Shown: positions 37,940 through 47,809, numbered from the stretch's first letter. The stretch is DNA of 64,000 nucleotides from Rhodococcus sp. BP22 (GCF_014281965.1 NZ_JACFTB010000004.1:124001-188000), one strand, 5' to 3'. The notes: generated by a model from the letters alone, not told the origin. A program made the numbers and translations.

Positions 37940-39061
37940 ATGAGTGAGCGGATCGATCCACAGGCGCAGGAGGGTGGCGACCGCTTCTGGCGGTTCGGGC
38001 CGATCTTCGCTGCGGCATGGTTGATCTACCTGGCCTATCCCATCGGTGAGGTACTCGCCAAGCCCTCGTGGTTCGCGCGAGTAGCTGGGCTGACACTTGT
38101 GGTCGGGTTCGCGTTGCTCTTTCTCGGTACGTTCTGGGCATTTCGGCACGGACACCGCCACGATCGGCCGATGTCCTCGGCGCTGGCTTGGAGTTCACTC
38201 GCCTCGATGCTGGCGATCACGGCCCTGCTCTCGCTGATGCTGGGGACGACCGCATTCGGTCTGACCATCTACATCGCAGTTCTTGCCGTGATGATCCTGC
38301 CTTCGGTTCAGTCGGTCACGCTCGTTGCTGCGATGCTCGCAGCTGTCGAACTACTGCCGCGATTCGTGCCGGACTGGGAACCCGACAGCTTCTTCGGGTT
38401 CCAACTCATCGTGAGTGCCCTTGCTGCCTGGGGCATTACGCAGGTCTTTCGCCGAAACCACGAACTCGCCGAAGCCCGACAACAATTGGCGGACCTCGCC
38501 GTCGTTGCTGAACGTGAACGAATGGGGCGCGATGTCCACGACATCCTCGGACACTCACTCACCGTGATCACGGTCAAAGCCGAACTGGCCGGACGTCTGA
38601 TCGACCTCGACCCTGCGCGAGCCGCCGTCGAGATCGCACAAGTCGAAGCACTCGCACGGGAAGCGCTCGGCGATGTGCGCAGCACGGTCAGTGGTGCTCG
38701 CCGCGTGGACATCGCGGTGGAGCTCGGCAATGCACGATCGGCGCTCGACGCTGCGGGGATCGGAGCTGACCTGCCTGCCGACGCCGACGATGTCCCTCTG
38801 CGAAACCGTGAACTGTTCGGTTGGGCATTGCGTGAGGGCGTCACCAACGTCATCAGGCACAGCGGTGCGCAACAATGTTCGGTCGCGCTCGATCCGACGT
38901 CGATCGTCGTGTCCGACGACGGCCGCGGGATGGCTACGGATGCGACCTCCGGGGGCAATGGTCTTCGTGGACTCGGTGAACGAGTGAAAGCTGCCAACGG
39001 CACACTCGTGCTCGGCAGCGGAGAATCCGGTGGTTTTCGCGTGGAAGTGATGTCGCAATGA
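37940..39061 (+). CDS. Sensor histidine kinase, DesK-like (HisKA_3)
   Basis: The 373-residue kinase has about five N-terminal spans, the phosphoacceptor in RDVHDILGHSLTVI near residue 198 and an ATP-binding domain with NVIRHSGAQQCSV near 307 and DDGRGM near 330. This is the DesK/LiaS-like group, whose sensors read the membrane state or exporter load. GTG 37889 is an alternative in-frame start overlapping the permease. The stop overlaps the regulator start (ATGA). Confidence 0.88.
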   Translation: MSERIDPQAQEGGDRFWRFGPIFAAAWLIYLAYPIGEVLAKPSWFARVAGLTLVVGFALLFLGTFWAFRHGHRHDRPMSSALAWSSLASMLAITALLSLMLGTTAFGLTIYIAVLAVMILPSVQSVTLVAAMLAAVELLPRFVPDWEPDSFFGFQLIVSALAAWGITQVFRRNHELAEARQQLADLAVVAERERMGRDVHDILGHSLTVITVKAELAGRLIDLDPARAAVEIAQVEALAREALGDVRSTVSGARRVDIAVELGNARSALDAAGIGADLPADADDVPLRNRELFGWALREGVTNVIRHSGAQQCSVALDPTSIVVSDDGRGMATDATSGGNGLRGLGERVKAANGTLVLGSGESGGFRVEVMSQ

Positions 39062-39666
39062 CAATTCGACTGTTGCTCGCCGACGATCAAGCGTTGGTGC
39101 GCGGTGCTCTGGCGGCCCTACTCGAGCTTGAATCCGATCTCGAGGTGGTGGCCGAAGTCGGCCGCGGCGATCAGGTCGTTGCCGCGGCGCTGGAACACAC
39201 ACCCGACGTCGCGCTTCTCGATGTGGAAATGCCGGGTATCGACGGGATCGCTGCCACCAAAGAACTACGCACCCACGTGCCCTCGTGTCGAGTGTTGATC
39301 GTCACAACTTTCGGCCGCCCCGGTTATCTGCGGCGCGCCCTCGACGCAGGCGCCGACGGATTCGTGGTCAAGGACACCCCGGCCCGGCAGCTCGCCGACG
39401 CGGTCCGGCGCGTGAACATGGGCCTCCGCGTCGTCGATCCGACGCTGGCCACGGAGACACTGACCGCCGGAGTATCGCCGTTGACTTCGCGTGAGCAGCA
39501 GGTTCTCCGTGCAGCAGTAGCAGGTGGCACGGCTGGGCGGATGGCGGCGACGCTTCATCTGTCAGAGGGGACGGTACGCAATCATCTCTCCGCGGCCATC
39601 GGTAAGACCGGCACCACCACACGTGCCGAAGCGATTCGGATTGCCCTGGATCGCGGTTGGCTCTGA
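39058..39666 (+). CDS. NarL/DesR-family response regulator
   Basis: The 202-residue protein has a receiver domain with acidic pair DD (9-10), phosphoacceptor D55 in LLDVEMPG and Lys in VVKDTPARQ near 105. A LuxR-type HTH follows (LTSREQQVLRAAVAGGTAG near 141, LHLSEGTVRNHLSAAI near 167). It pairs with the adjacent kinase and likely drives the exporter through the palindrome at 36126-36141. Confidence 0.92.
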   Translation: MTIRLLLADDQALVRGALAALLELESDLEVVAEVGRGDQVVAAALEHTPDVALLDVEMPGIDGIAATKELRTHVPSCRVLIVTTFGRPGYLRRALDAGADGFVVKDTPARQLADAVRRVNMGLRVVDPTLATETLTAGVSPLTSREQQVLRAAVAGGTAGRMAATLHLSEGTVRNHLSAAIGKTGTTTRAEAIRIALDRGWL

Positions 39667-39731
39667 CCGCCGACGCCGAGTTCCCGCGCGCCCATACGAC
39701 CGCGATCGCGCGCGACTGGCAAACTCGGGGA

Positions 39732-40463
39732 GTGAACTCGACTCTCGACCGCAATCCGTACGGCGAACCCGATGGGGATTCGTACGGTCGACCGTTGGAT
39801 CAGCGCCCATCCGGCCATGATCGGCTCGGTTTCGTCGGCACGCTCGGCCGGTGGACGACGCGACTCATCCTGGGCGTCGTGCTGATGGGTCTCCTCGTCG
39901 TCGGCGGCACGGCTGTTCGAGTCTGGCAAGTGGCGCGGATCGACGACAACTCTCCGGCAGAGGCGATCGTGGTTCTCGGTGCGGCCCAGTATTCGGGTAC
40001 ACCGTCGACTGTGTTCGAGGCACGCCTCGATCAGGCCGCCACCCTGTACGAACAGGGCGTGGCACCGGAGATCGTCACCGTCGGCGGCAAGCAGGAAGGT
40101 GACCTGTTCACCGAAGCAGCGTCCGGGCGCAACTATCTGATCGAGCAAGGCGTGCCCGCAGACAAGATCACCGCTGTCGAGGAGGGCTCGGACACTCTCG
40201 AAAGCATCGAGGCGGTCAGCGACACCTTGCGCGAGCAGGGAAAATCGTCCGTGGTGTTGGTCAGCGACCCGTGGCATTCGTTGCGCACTCGCACAATGGC
40301 CAGGGATGCAGGCCTCGACGCATGGACCTCGCCGACGAGGACGGGCCCAGCGGTCTACACCAGGGAATCGCAGGCTCATGGAATTGCTCGCGAAACCGGG
40401 GCGCTGCTGTGGTATCAGCTCACCCACTTCACCGCCGACTTCTCTTACACGGCAGGGCAATAG
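39732..40463 (+). CDS. YdcF/DUF218-family membrane protein
   Basis: The protein has about 243 residues. After one N-terminal span ([18 protein letters not shown] near 40), an extracytoplasmic DUF218 domain begins with [17 protein letters not shown] near 78, continues [23 protein letters not shown] and carries [16 protein letters not shown] near 178. Members such as SanA and YdcF are linked to envelope integrity. The substrate is unknown. The start is GTG at 39732. It is followed by dgt after two bases. Confidence 0.82.
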   Translation: MNSTLDRNPYGEPDGDSYGRPLDQRPSGHDRLGFVGTLGRWTTRLILGVVLMGLLVVGGTAVRVWQVARIDDNSPAEAIVVLGAAQYSGTPSTVFEARLDQAATLYEQGVAPEIVTVGGKQEGDLFTEAASGRNYLIEQGVPADKITAVEEGSDTLESIEAVSDTLREQGKSSVVLVSDPWHSLRTRTMARDAGLDAWTSPTRTGPAVYTRESQAHGIARETGALLWYQLTHFTADFSYTAGQ

Positions 40464-40465
40464 CG

Positions 40466-41737
40466 GTGAGTGGCTACACCGATCACGACCTCGAACGGTT
40501 CGTCGCGGAACCGCGTAAGACGGCAGGGCTCGATGGCGGGCAAGAGAATGCATCTCACCGCAGCGCGTTCGCGCGGGACCGAGCACGCGTACTGCACAGT
40601 GCGGCACTGCGGAGGTTGGCCGACAAGACTCAGGTCACCGGACCGCGTGACGGAGATACCCCGCGCACGCGATTGACACATTCGCTCGAGGTGGCGCAGA
40701 TCGGGCGCAGCATTGCCGAAGGACTCGGCGCCGATCCGGACCTGGTGGACCTGGCAGGCCTCGCACACGACATCGGTCACCCGCCGTACGGGCACAACGG
40801 GGAGAGGGCACTCGACGAGGTCGCCGAGAATTGCGGCGGATTCGAGGGCAATGCGCAGAACCTACGAATCCTCACCGGTCTGGAACCGAAGACTCTCGAC
40901 GCCGACGGCATCAGCGTCGGCCTCAATCTCACCCGCGCATCCCTCGATGCCGCGATCAAATATCCGTGGCTGCGGCCGTCGCCGGGAGCAAAGTTCGGCG
41001 CGTACGAGGACGACGGTCGGATCCTCGATTGGGTTCGCGATGGGGCGCCGAACCGGCGCAAGTGCCTGGAGGCACAGTCCATGGACTGGGCCGACGACGT
41101 CGCGTACTCGGTCCACGACGTCGAAGACGGTGTGATCGGCGCCAGAATCGACCTCAGAGCACTCGGCGATCGTTCCGAGCAGCGCGCATTGGCCGAACTC
41201 GGAATCAGGGAATTCCGTGGTCTCGACGTAGACGAGCTGATCGAGGCTGCAGAGCGACTCTCACGCATGCCGGTTGTCGTGACGGCAGGTCGGTTCGACG
41301 GGACACTCGAAGCGTCGGTGAAGCTCAAGCACCTCACGAGCGAACTGGTCGGGCGATTCGCGACCGCTGCGATCAACGGCACCCGCGACAAGTGGGGCAC
41401 CGGTTCACTGTCGAGATACGACGCCGATCTGGTCATCCCGGCGGTCGTCGCCTCTGAGGTGGCACTCCTGAAGACGATGGCGTTGCGGTACGTGATGTCC
41501 GATGCCGGACACAAGCTCCGTCAGGAACGGCAGCGGGAACGAATCCACCGCGTCGCGCAATGGTTGTTGCGCTCGGCGCCGGGGGAGTTGGACCCGATTT
41601 TCGTGCCGGCATGGAACCGCGCCCAAGACGACGCGCAGCGCACTCGCGTGGTCGTCGATCAAATTGCGTCGTACACCGAAAGTCGGCTCGAGCGGATCGA
41701 CAAGCGCAGCCTGGGCGCTCAGGCCAGTTGGGGCTGA
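40466..41737 (+). CDS. dgt: Deoxyguanosinetriphosphate triphosphohydrolase-like protein
   Basis: The 423-residue HD-domain enzyme has [16 protein letters not shown] near residue 68, the HD pair [14 protein letters not shown] near 102 and later [16 protein letters not shown] near 205. It removes triphosphate from dNTPs. GTG 40466 is the family start; the upstream open frame is not coding. The dgt-dnaG pair is conserved in mycobacteria. Confidence 0.93.
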   Translation: MSGYTDHDLERFVAEPRKTAGLDGGQENASHRSAFARDRARVLHSAALRRLADKTQVTGPRDGDTPRTRLTHSLEVAQIGRSIAEGLGADPDLVDLAGLAHDIGHPPYGHNGERALDEVAENCGGFEGNAQNLRILTGLEPKTLDADGISVGLNLTRASLDAAIKYPWLRPSPGAKFGAYEDDGRILDWVRDGAPNRRKCLEAQSMDWADDVAYSVHDVEDGVIGARIDLRALGDRSEQRALAELGIREFRGLDVDELIEAAERLSRMPVVVTAGRFDGTLEASVKLKHLTSELVGRFATAAINGTRDKWGTGSLSRYDADLVIPAVVASEVALLKTMALRYVMSDAGHKLRQERQRERIHRVAQWLLRSAPGELDPIFVPAWNRAQDDAQRTRVVVDQIASYTESRLERIDKRSLGAQASWG

Positions 41738-41779
41738 TCTGATTCTTCGCAGCCGGTGCGCGGTACTAGACTGCCCGGT

Positions 41780-43711
41780 GTGGCCGGCCGAATTCCTGAA
41801 CGAGACATAGCCGCCATCCGCGAACGCACTCGAATCGAGGACGTGGTCGGTGACTACGTCTCGCTCAAGCGCGCGGGCGGCGATTCCATGAAGGGGCTGT
41901 GCCCGTTCCACGACGAGAAGTCACCGTCGTTCCACGTGCGCCCCAACCATGGGCACTATCACTGCTTCGGCTGCGGCGAGGGCGGTGACGCCTACTCGTT
42001 CCTGCAGAAGATCGAGCACATTTCGTTCGTTGAAGCCGTCGAGCAGCTCGCAGACCGGCTGAACTACTCCATCACCTACGAAGGTGGCGGGCCGTCGGTT
42101 CAGCGGGATCGCGGCACACGCGCACGGCTGATCGCGGCCAACGCTGCCGCGCAGGAGTTCTACGCTGCACGGCTCCGCGAGCCCGACGCGCAGGCGGCGC
42201 AGGACTACCTCACCGAACGCGACTTCGACGGGCAAGCCGCACTCACCTATGGGTGTGGATACGCCCCCGACGGCTGGGACACCCTCACCAAGCATCTGCT
42301 GAGCAAAGGTTTCGAGGCCAAAGAAATCATCGACGCCGGCCTGGCCACGCCAGGCAAGCGCGGCACCCCGATCGACCGATTCCGCCGTCGCCTGGTTTGG
42401 CCGATCCGCAGTCAAAGCGGCGACGTCATCGGCTTCGGCGCACGAAAGCTCTTCGACGACGACACCATGCCCGGCAAGTACATCAACACCCCGGAAACCA
42501 TGCTGTACAAGAAGTCTCAGGTGCTGTTCGGTCTGGACATGGCACGCAAGGACATCGCCAAGTCGCACCAGGCCGTCATCGTCGAGGGCTACACCGACGT
42601 CATGGCAATGCACCTGGCCGGCGTCAAGACCGCCGTCGCGTCGTGCGGTACTGCCTTCGGTGAAGACCACCTGGCAATGCTGCGTCGACTCATGATGGAC
42701 GACAGCTACTTTCGCGGCGAGGTCATCTACACCTTCGACGGTGACGCGGCAGGAAAAGCAGCCGCGATGAAAGCATTCGAAGGCGATCAGAAGATCGCCG
42801 GGCAAACGTTCGTCGCCATCGCCCCCGACGGGATGGATCCCTGCGAGTTACGCCAGAAGTCCGGCGATCCTGCCGTGCGCGATTTGGTGGCGCGTCGGAC
42901 ACCGATGTTTGCGTTCGTCGTCAAATCGCTGCTGAGCGAACATGATCTGGACACCCCCGAGGGCCGCGTCGAAGCTCTGAAGCGGACGGTCCCCGTCGTT
43001 GCCCGCATCAAGGACGGCTCGTTGCGTGACGAGTACGCCCGCCAGCTCGCCGGGTGGACCGGCTGGGACGACACCGCGATGGTGCTCGCCAGAGTGCGGG
43101 ACGAAGCCAAGAGGATCGCTCGGGGCGGCGGAGACGCCAACAACAAGCGCGTGCCGTTCGAGAAGCGTCAGGAGCCGAAGCCGGAAACACCGGCCGGCCC
43201 TCCGCGACCGCAACCGCGAGATCCGGCGCTGTGGCCGCAGCGCGAAGCCCTCAAGGCCGCGCTGCAGAACCCCTCGATCGCCGGCTCCGTGTTCGATTCG
43301 TTGCCCCCGGAGACATTCACACATCCCGCCTACGCGGCCGTCAGTGCGGCTGTCACAGCTGCCGGCGGCACCGCTGCGGGGCTCGGCGGAGGCGAATGGG
43401 TCGATGCCGTCGCCAAACGCGCCGAGGGACCTGTCATTCAGTCACTCGTCATGGAGTTGGCCGTCGAACACATACCGGTCGCCGACATCGCGCTGACTCG
43501 CTACATCAACGGCGTGATGGCCCGCTTGCAGGAAGTGTGGGTCGGTGAGCAGGTCGCCGAACTCAAATCCAAGATGCAGCGCATGTCACCGCAGGAGAAC
43601 CCGGACGAGTACTACGCACTGCTCGGCGACGTCATCGCCCTCGAACAGTACCGGCGAAGCCTGCTCGAGCAGGCCATCGGCAACGTGGAGGACGATTCAG
43701 CCGCCGGCTAG
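41780..43711 (+). CDS. dnaG: DNA primase
   Basis: The 643-residue primase has a CHC2 zinc finger (C41, H44, C62, C65), the catalytic core LRPFHDEK-type CPFHDEKSPSFHV, a TOPRIM domain with VIVEGYTDVMAMH near 262 and IYTFDGDAAGK near 315, and a C-terminal DnaB-interaction domain. It makes RNA primers for replication. The start is GTG at 41780. It abuts the convergent small gene with no spare base between the stops. Confidence 0.97.
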   Translation: MAGRIPERDIAAIRERTRIEDVVGDYVSLKRAGGDSMKGLCPFHDEKSPSFHVRPNHGHYHCFGCGEGGDAYSFLQKIEHISFVEAVEQLADRLNYSITYEGGGPSVQRDRGTRARLIAANAAAQEFYAARLREPDAQAAQDYLTERDFDGQAALTYGCGYAPDGWDTLTKHLLSKGFEAKEIIDAGLATPGKRGTPIDRFRRRLVWPIRSQSGDVIGFGARKLFDDDTMPGKYINTPETMLYKKSQVLFGLDMARKDIAKSHQAVIVEGYTDVMAMHLAGVKTAVASCGTAFGEDHLAMLRRLMMDDSYFRGEVIYTFDGDAAGKAAAMKAFEGDQKIAGQTFVAIAPDGMDPCELRQKSGDPAVRDLVARRTPMFAFVVKSLLSEHDLDTPEGRVEALKRTVPVVARIKDGSLRDEYARQLAGWTGWDDTAMVLARVRDEAKRIARGGGDANNKRVPFEKRQEPKPETPAGPPRPQPRDPALWPQREALKAALQNPSIAGSVFDSLPPETFTHPAYAAVSAAVTAAGGTAAGLGGGEWVDAVAKRAEGPVIQSLVMELAVEHIPVADIALTRYINGVMARLQEVWVGEQVAELKSKMQRMSPQENPDEYYALLGDVIALEQYRRSLLEQAIGNVEDDSAAG

Positions 43712-43960
43712 CTACTTCCTGCGGAGCTGATCCTGCGGGATGTACAGCTGCGACTCGTCGTCGATCGTCTTCATGGGCTCGAGCTTCGGCTGCGTGTTCA
43801 ACGAGTCCGACAGCTTCTGCCTGCTCACATCGAGAACCTTCCTCGTAGCTGGACTCCCGGCGACGGCTGCAGCTGTCTTACGGATCTGCTCGTAGCGACC
43901 ACGACCAGCCTTGGCTCCGAGTACGTACGCCGCTCCAGCAGCCAGAACCAAACGAATCAT
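43712..43960 (-). CDS. Conserved small protein (Rv2342 type)
   Basis: The 82-residue protein starts MIRLVLAAGAAYVLGAKAGRG with a short hydrophobic helix, then a basic helical part (RYEQIRKTAAAV) and a tail ending DQLRRK. GGGAGGA seven bases before ATG 43960 makes that start far better than the upstream one. A membrane-associated protein conserved next to dnaG in mycobacteria. Function unknown. Confidence 0.72.
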   Translation of the reverse strand: MIRLVLAAGAAYVLGAKAGRGRYEQIRKTAAAVAGSPATRKVLDVSRQKLSDSLNTQPKLEPMKTIDDESQLYIPQDQLRRK

Positions 43961-44149
43961 CAAAGTCCTCCCACAGTGTTTGCCGGTCATCAGTGTTGCC
44001 GGTCATTGACGTAGGCGCCACTTCACCTACCTCTACGCGCGTCCCACCATCCTGCCTGACTCGGCTCCACCAGGGCGATTTGGTACTCCCATGGGGGTGT
44101 GCGCTATGGTTTCTCTCGGCGCACACGAGAGTGTGACGCCGTGAAGTAA

Positions 44150-44222
44150 TCCCCTGTAGCTCAATTGGCAGAGCTTCCGACTGTTAATCGGACGGTTGCT
44201 GGTTCGAGTCCAGCCGGGGGAG
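44150..44222 (+). tRNA. tRNA-Asn (GTT)
   Basis: This 73-base cloverleaf has acceptor TCCCCTG pairing with CGGGGGA, D arm TAGCTCAATTGGCAGAGC, anticodon GTT at 44183-44185 within CTGTTAA and T arm GCTGG-TTCGAGT-CCAGC. CCA is not encoded. A tRNA-Asn follows dnaG in mycobacteria too. Confidence 0.97.
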
Positions 44223-44229
44223 CAGTGAT

Positions 44230-44271
44230 AGACCCTCTGACCAGCGATTCGATCGCTTGGTCAGAGGGTCT
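44230..44271 (+). terminator. Terminator of tRNA-Asn
   Basis: AGACCCTCTGACCA (44230-44243) and its exact complement (44258-44271) form a 14-bp stem whose interior can also pair. TTTC follows. It ends the tRNA transcript and may also serve the opposite-strand cinA. Confidence 0.88.
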
Positions 44272-44325
44272 TTCTGCGTTTCGGGACCAACTGATCACGA
44301 CCACCGCGCCCGAGAACGATGTCGA

Positions 44326-45612
44326 TCAATTCACAGGCCCCAACGCGTCGGCGAGCATGTGCATCGCCGCTGTAGTGGACAGCGCACGCACGCTTGCGCG
44401 GTCGCCGGGGAGCCGGAGTGTGCGCGTCATGGTCGGTCGGTCGGCAGAGGCAATCGCGAAGCAGACAGTGCCGACCGGTTTGAGGTCGGTGCCGCCCCCC
44501 GGTCCCGCGACGCCACTGGTGGATACCGCGATGTCGACGCCGAGTCTGCTCCGTGCGCCCTCCGCCATCTGGGCGGCCACTTCTTCACTGACAGCGCCGT
44601 GTTCTTCGATCATCTCGGCGGGGACGTCGAGGAGCCCGGTTTTCGCCTCGTTGGCGTAGGACACGACCGCGCCGATGACGTACGCCGACGATCCCGCGCG
44701 ATCGGTGAGACGTGCGGCGATCATGCCACCTGTGCACGATTCTGCGGTGGCAATCCGATGGCCGGCCAACAGGTTCGCGACGATGTCGTCGATGGTGGAT
44801 CCGTCGATCGAAAAGACCTGCGCGCCATGTTGTTCGTCGATGAGACTTGCGAGGTCCGTGTATGCGGTTGCGGCAGGCTCTGCATAGCGGGTCACCATCT
44901 CGAGCTCGCCGAGTTGCAGGCAAGTGGTGATTTCGAGATCGCCGAATCCCGTGATCTGGCGCTCCGCTGTCCGTAGCGTTGCAGCGAGGTCAGCTTCGGA
45001 CAGCCCGTACGCACGAATGGTGTTCTGACGGATTTGAGTGCTTCGGGCCAGTACCTCGGCGACCGGTGCGCTGTCGAGTGCCTCCGGCCACATCGCCTGC
45101 AGTTCGCGAGGCGGGCCGGGCAATATCAGGACAGCGGGCAGTGTTCCGGAGTCTCCGGCAGGTATCGCTACACCGGGGGCGGTTCCGGTCGGTGGAATGG
45201 AATACGCACCGTGCGGAACCATTGCCTGCTTGCGAATACCTGCCAACAACGGCTCTGAGTCGGTTGCAGAACTCAACCGGCTTCGCCATCGCTGCACGAT
45301 TGCGTGGATGCGTTGTTCGAGTTCCTCGTCGAGGTGCAATTCACGGCCGTACAGAGCGGCAACGGTCTCCACGGTGAGATCGTCAGCGGTCGGGCCCAAG
45401 CCTCCGGTGGTGACGATCAAGTCGACGCGCTGATCCGCGAGAAATTGTAGTTGCGCCGTCAGGTCCTCGGGCCGGTCACCGCAGATCGTGATGTGGGCAA
45501 CGTCCACTCCCATCTCCAGTAGTCGCTGGGCCACCCACGGGCCGTTCCTGTCGGTGACCCGACCGGCCAGAACTTCGTTTCCCGTAACCACAACACCCGC
45601 ACGCACAGTCAT
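44326..45612 (-). CDS. cinA: CinA-like protein (nicotinamide nucleotide amidase family)
   Basis: The 428-residue protein has an N-terminal MoCF-like domain with [17 protein letters not shown] near residue 67 (ADP-ribose pyrophosphatase/COG1058) and a C-terminal PncC domain with [21 protein letters not shown] near 293 and [19 protein letters not shown] near 365 (NMN deamidase). It recycles pyridine nucleotide by-products; the competence name is historical. It lies alone between tRNA-Asn and the partial tRNA copy at 45832-45863. Confidence 0.92.
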   Translation of the reverse strand: MTVRAGVVVTGNEVLAGRVTDRNGPWVAQRLLEMGVDVAHITICGDRPEDLTAQLQFLADQRVDLIVTTGGLGPTADDLTVETVAALYGRELHLDEELEQRIHAIVQRWRSRLSSATDSEPLLAGIRKQAMVPHGAYSIPPTGTAPGVAIPAGDSGTLPAVLILPGPPRELQAMWPEALDSAPVAEVLARSTQIRQNTIRAYGLSEADLAATLRTAERQITGFGDLEITTCLQLGELEMVTRYAEPAATAYTDLASLIDEQHGAQVFSIDGSTIDDIVANLLAGHRIATAESCTGGMIAARLTDRAGSSAYVIGAVVSYANEAKTGLLDVPAEMIEEHGAVSEEVAAQMAEGARSRLGVDIAVSTSGVAGPGGGTDLKPVGTVCFAIASADRPTMTRTLRLPGDRASVRALSTTAAMHMLADALGPVN

Positions 45613-46035
45613 TGTTCGACCATACTGGCGACCGCCTTATCGCCTCGGACAGTCGCACCGTTGTCCGGCACTGTGATTTCTGCTCGACCATGCAGAGCGG
45701 ACCACCATCTCCGGTGTAGCAACGACTGATGTCCTCGGTTTTACACCACCGTCATCGGTAGCGGCGGATCTGCTCCGACGCTTGCCACAGGTTCGGCCGG
45801 AACGAGCAAACGGAGAGACCTGTCGGACTGCATTGCTGATCGGACGGTTGCCGGTTCGAGTCCCCCTCTGGGTTGGTAGTGCGGCACACCTTGCCGGCAA
45901 CGTGCATTGGTCTCGGGCCGGATGTTCAAGAGGCACAGGGTGCCTACGAACTCGGAACAACGACCTTCGAACAGACCGAAGCCCCGACACCTGTATTCGG
46001 TGTGGGCGGCCGCGGCCGTGTTACGCGAGTGCGCG
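45613..46035. other. Gene-free stretch after cinA
   Basis: These 423 bases contain no convincing gene on either strand. Overlapping ORFs lack RBS and recognisable motifs. The stretch holds the cinA promoter at its left end and the partial tRNA copy at 45832-45863. It looks like a worn junction between the conserved block and the accessory genes that follow. Confidence 0.55.
45832..45863 (+). repeat. Partial degenerate copy of tRNA-Asn
   Basis: Thirty-two bases match tRNA-Asn 44180-44211 (anticodon loop through T loop) at 28 positions, including an uninterrupted CGGACGGTTGC and GGTTCGAGTCC. The T stem does not close afterwards (CCCCC instead of CCGGC) and there is no acceptor stem. It is not a tRNA gene. 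An old attachment-site remnant or partial duplication is the likely origin. Confidence 0.65.
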
Positions 46036-46686
46036 TCAGGCCGATACTTCGGTCGTTTTCTTGGTCCGGGATCGGAGGTAGTTGACGGCGATCGGGAGTA
46101 TCGAGAGCACGACAACTCCGATGAGTATGATCTCGATGTGATGGCGCACGAATGGAATTCCGCCGAGTAGATACCCTAGCGTCGGTACACCAATACCCCA
46201 CGCCGCTGCGCCGATGATGTTGTAGACGAGGAATGTTCGGTATTTCATGCCCGATGCTCCCGCCATGACAGGCGCGAGCGTCCGGACGACGGGTACGAAT
46301 CGGGCGAGAACGACTGTGCGAGCGCCGTATTTGTCGAAGAAGGCTCGAGCCCGTGCGAGTTGGGCGGGGCCGAGTCGTTTGGCATCGGGGCGATCGAAGA
46401 CAGCGGGGCCGGCGGCACGTCCGATCAAGTACCCGCATTGATCACCGAGGGCTGCTGCAATCGGTGCGGACACGAGGATCACCCATAACGGAACGAATGG
46501 ATCGGCTTGCGCGACCAGTACTCCGGCAGTGAAGAGCAGGGAGTCGCCGGGGAGGAAGAATCCGATCAACAGACCCGTCTCGACGAAGATCACGGCGAGC
46601 AGTCCGATCAACCCGAATGTGGCGAGGAGGGTGCTCGGGTCCATTAAACCTCCGGTCAGTGCCGATGCCACAGCGTTCGATGTCAT
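46036..46686 (-). CDS. DedA family membrane protein
   Basis: The 216-residue polytopic protein has FVETGLLIGFFLPGDSLLFTAG near residue 35 and the DedA pattern FDKYGARTVVLARFVPVVRTLAPVMAGASGMKYRTF near 120. DedA proteins move undecaprenyl phosphate or phospholipids between leaflets. ATG 46686 overlaps the stop of the PAP2 phosphatase (ATGA). That pairing suggests carrier-lipid recycling: PAP2 dephosphorylates and DedA flips (inference). Confidence 0.9.
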   Translation of the reverse strand: MTSNAVASALTGGLMDPSTLLATFGLIGLLAVIFVETGLLIGFFLPGDSLLFTAGVLVAQADPFVPLWVILVSAPIAAALGDQCGYLIGRAAGPAVFDRPDAKRLGPAQLARARAFFDKYGARTVVLARFVPVVRTLAPVMAGASGMKYRTFLVYNIIGAAAWGIGVPTLGYLLGGIPFVRHHIEIILIGVVVLSILPIAVNYLRSRTKKTTEVSA

Positions 46687-47504
46687 AAGGAGATCCTGTT
46701 CATGATGGTCAGTCGCGATGGAGTGGGTTCGTCCGCGGTCGCAGTGTCGAGTCGGTGTAGCGCGTAGCCGCCGAGGGTGACCATGGCTGCGGCGATGAGT
46801 GCGCCGGCGCAGACGTCGGTGAGCCAGTGGACTCCGAGATACATGCGTGTGCAGGCAACAACGACGGTGAGGGCGAGTGCGATAGCGAGGAGCAGGGCGC
46901 GCACAGCCGTCGGGCGTCGCGCGCTGGCGATGAGCGCGATCATCATCAGTAGGGCTCCGCTGCCGGTGACGTGTCCTGATGGGAATGAGTGATCGGTTTC
47001 GAGTATCAGTTGCATCGACAGTGGTGGGCGGTCGCGGCCGACGATCAGTTTCAGTGCGGTGCACAGGATCGATGCTGTGGCGACGGTCGCAAGCAATATC
47101 ACCGCTGGGCCGTATCGCTTGGTTCGCCAGATCAGCGCTACTGCGATGAGGATGCCCAATGCTGCTGTTTCGGGTGGGCCGCCTGCGGTGGTGATGGCTA
47201 TTGCGAGGTGATCGAGGGTGGAATTGCGGTGGTCGACGAACCATTGGGCGGTGGGTGCATCGGCGCCGGTGAGAGCGCCGTTGCTGTGTACCGCGATGGC
47301 TAGGACCAGTACAGCGAAGGCGTAGCCGAGTGCGGAGAGGATCGCCGCGCGGGCTCCGTTCTCGCGTGTCCTGAGCATGATTCCGAGTACGACGAGGCCG
47401 AGGGCTATCGCGAGGCCGGCGGCTTCGACGTCGGCGGAGGCGGCTTCGGTGACTACTTCGGTGACCGTTGCGTGCACGGCGGACGTCGATGAGGAGAGGA
47501 GCAC
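46683..47504 (-). CDS. PAP2-family membrane phosphatase
   Basis: The protein has about 273 residues, six spans and the three PAP2 motifs: KLIVGRDRPP near 150, DHSFPSGHVTGSG near 170 and CTRMYLGVHWLTD near 215. It dephosphorylates lipid phosphates such as undecaprenyl diphosphate. The frame is open to 47576, but the direct repeat at 47528-47543 sits inside that extension. I therefore prefer GTG 47504, which is uncertain and lacks a clear SD. It is coupled to dedA. Confidence 0.82.
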   Translation of the reverse strand: MLLSSSTSAVHATVTEVVTEAASADVEAAGLAIALGLVVLGIMLRTRENGARAAILSALGYAFAVLVLAIAVHSNGALTGADAPTAQWFVDHRNSTLDHLAIAITTAGGPPETAALGILIAVALIWRTKRYGPAVILLATVATASILCTALKLIVGRDRPPLSMQLILETDHSFPSGHVTGSGALLMMIALIASARRPTAVRALLLAIALALTVVVACTRMYLGVHWLTDVCAGALIAAAMVTLGGYALHRLDTATADEPTPSRLTIMNRISL

Positions 47505-47740
47505 GGTTTCAGTGTGCAGAAGTGCTCCTGAAGAACCGCTGAAAGCGTATCGCCGGTCACAGCAGGGGCGTTCCATGCTGCGTAGCCCGGGGTTGTCAGC
47601 GACCGTACATACGACACCGACGCAAGCGAGAGGAGAACTAGCGCGGCGATTGCGGGCATCTTCCAGATCTTCACCTCGCGGTGCGAGATCTGCGAGTCCG
47701 CGCTGTGATCCGGCAGTGTCGGAAGGGTCGGTGCGAGCAT
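47453..47740 (-). pseudogene. 5' remnant of a secreted/membrane protein gene
   Basis: AGGAG precedes ATG 47740. The product has a short N-terminus, one span (MPAIAALVLLSLASVSYV), then RSLTTPGYAAWNAP, which resembles the start of secreted phosphodiester-glycosidase-like proteins (SLTxPGxAxW, from memory). After that the frame runs through the PAP2 regulatory repeat into PAP2 coding sequence in another frame and ends with a meaningless basic tail. It looks like a gene whose body was deleted by fusion to the PAP2 promoter. Confidence 0.5.
47528..47543 (-). promoter_or_regulatory. Direct repeat CTGAA-N6-CTGAA upstream of PAP2
   Basis: CTGAA occurs at 47528 and 47539 on the plus strand, an 11-base period; the minus strand reads TTCAGC then TTCAGGAGCAC. 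It lies 24 bases before the PAP2 GTG. The same element lies 26 bases before the DUF347-type gene. Tandem repeats one helical turn apart are typical sites for OmpR-type regulators. Confidence 0.6.
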
Positions 47741-47793
47741 GAGCGGCTCCTGACAGAAGTGAGCCGATCTATGCCGATCATGCACGGGAGGTG

Positions 47794-47809
47794 CTGAAGA
47801 AACGCTGAA
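47794..47809 (-). promoter_or_regulatory. Direct repeat CTGAA-N6-CTGAA upstream of the truncated gene
   Basis: CTGAA occurs at 47794 and 47805 (11-base period), 54 bases upstream of ATG 47740. The core CTGAAGAAACGCTGAAAG differs from the PAP2 copy by one base over 18. Confidence 0.6.

Noticed and set aside
45800..45880. Second tRNA gene after cinA
   Set aside because: Only the anticodon-loop to T-loop portion resembles a tRNA. The T stem does not pair and there is no acceptor stem or D arm, so it is listed as a partial repeat.
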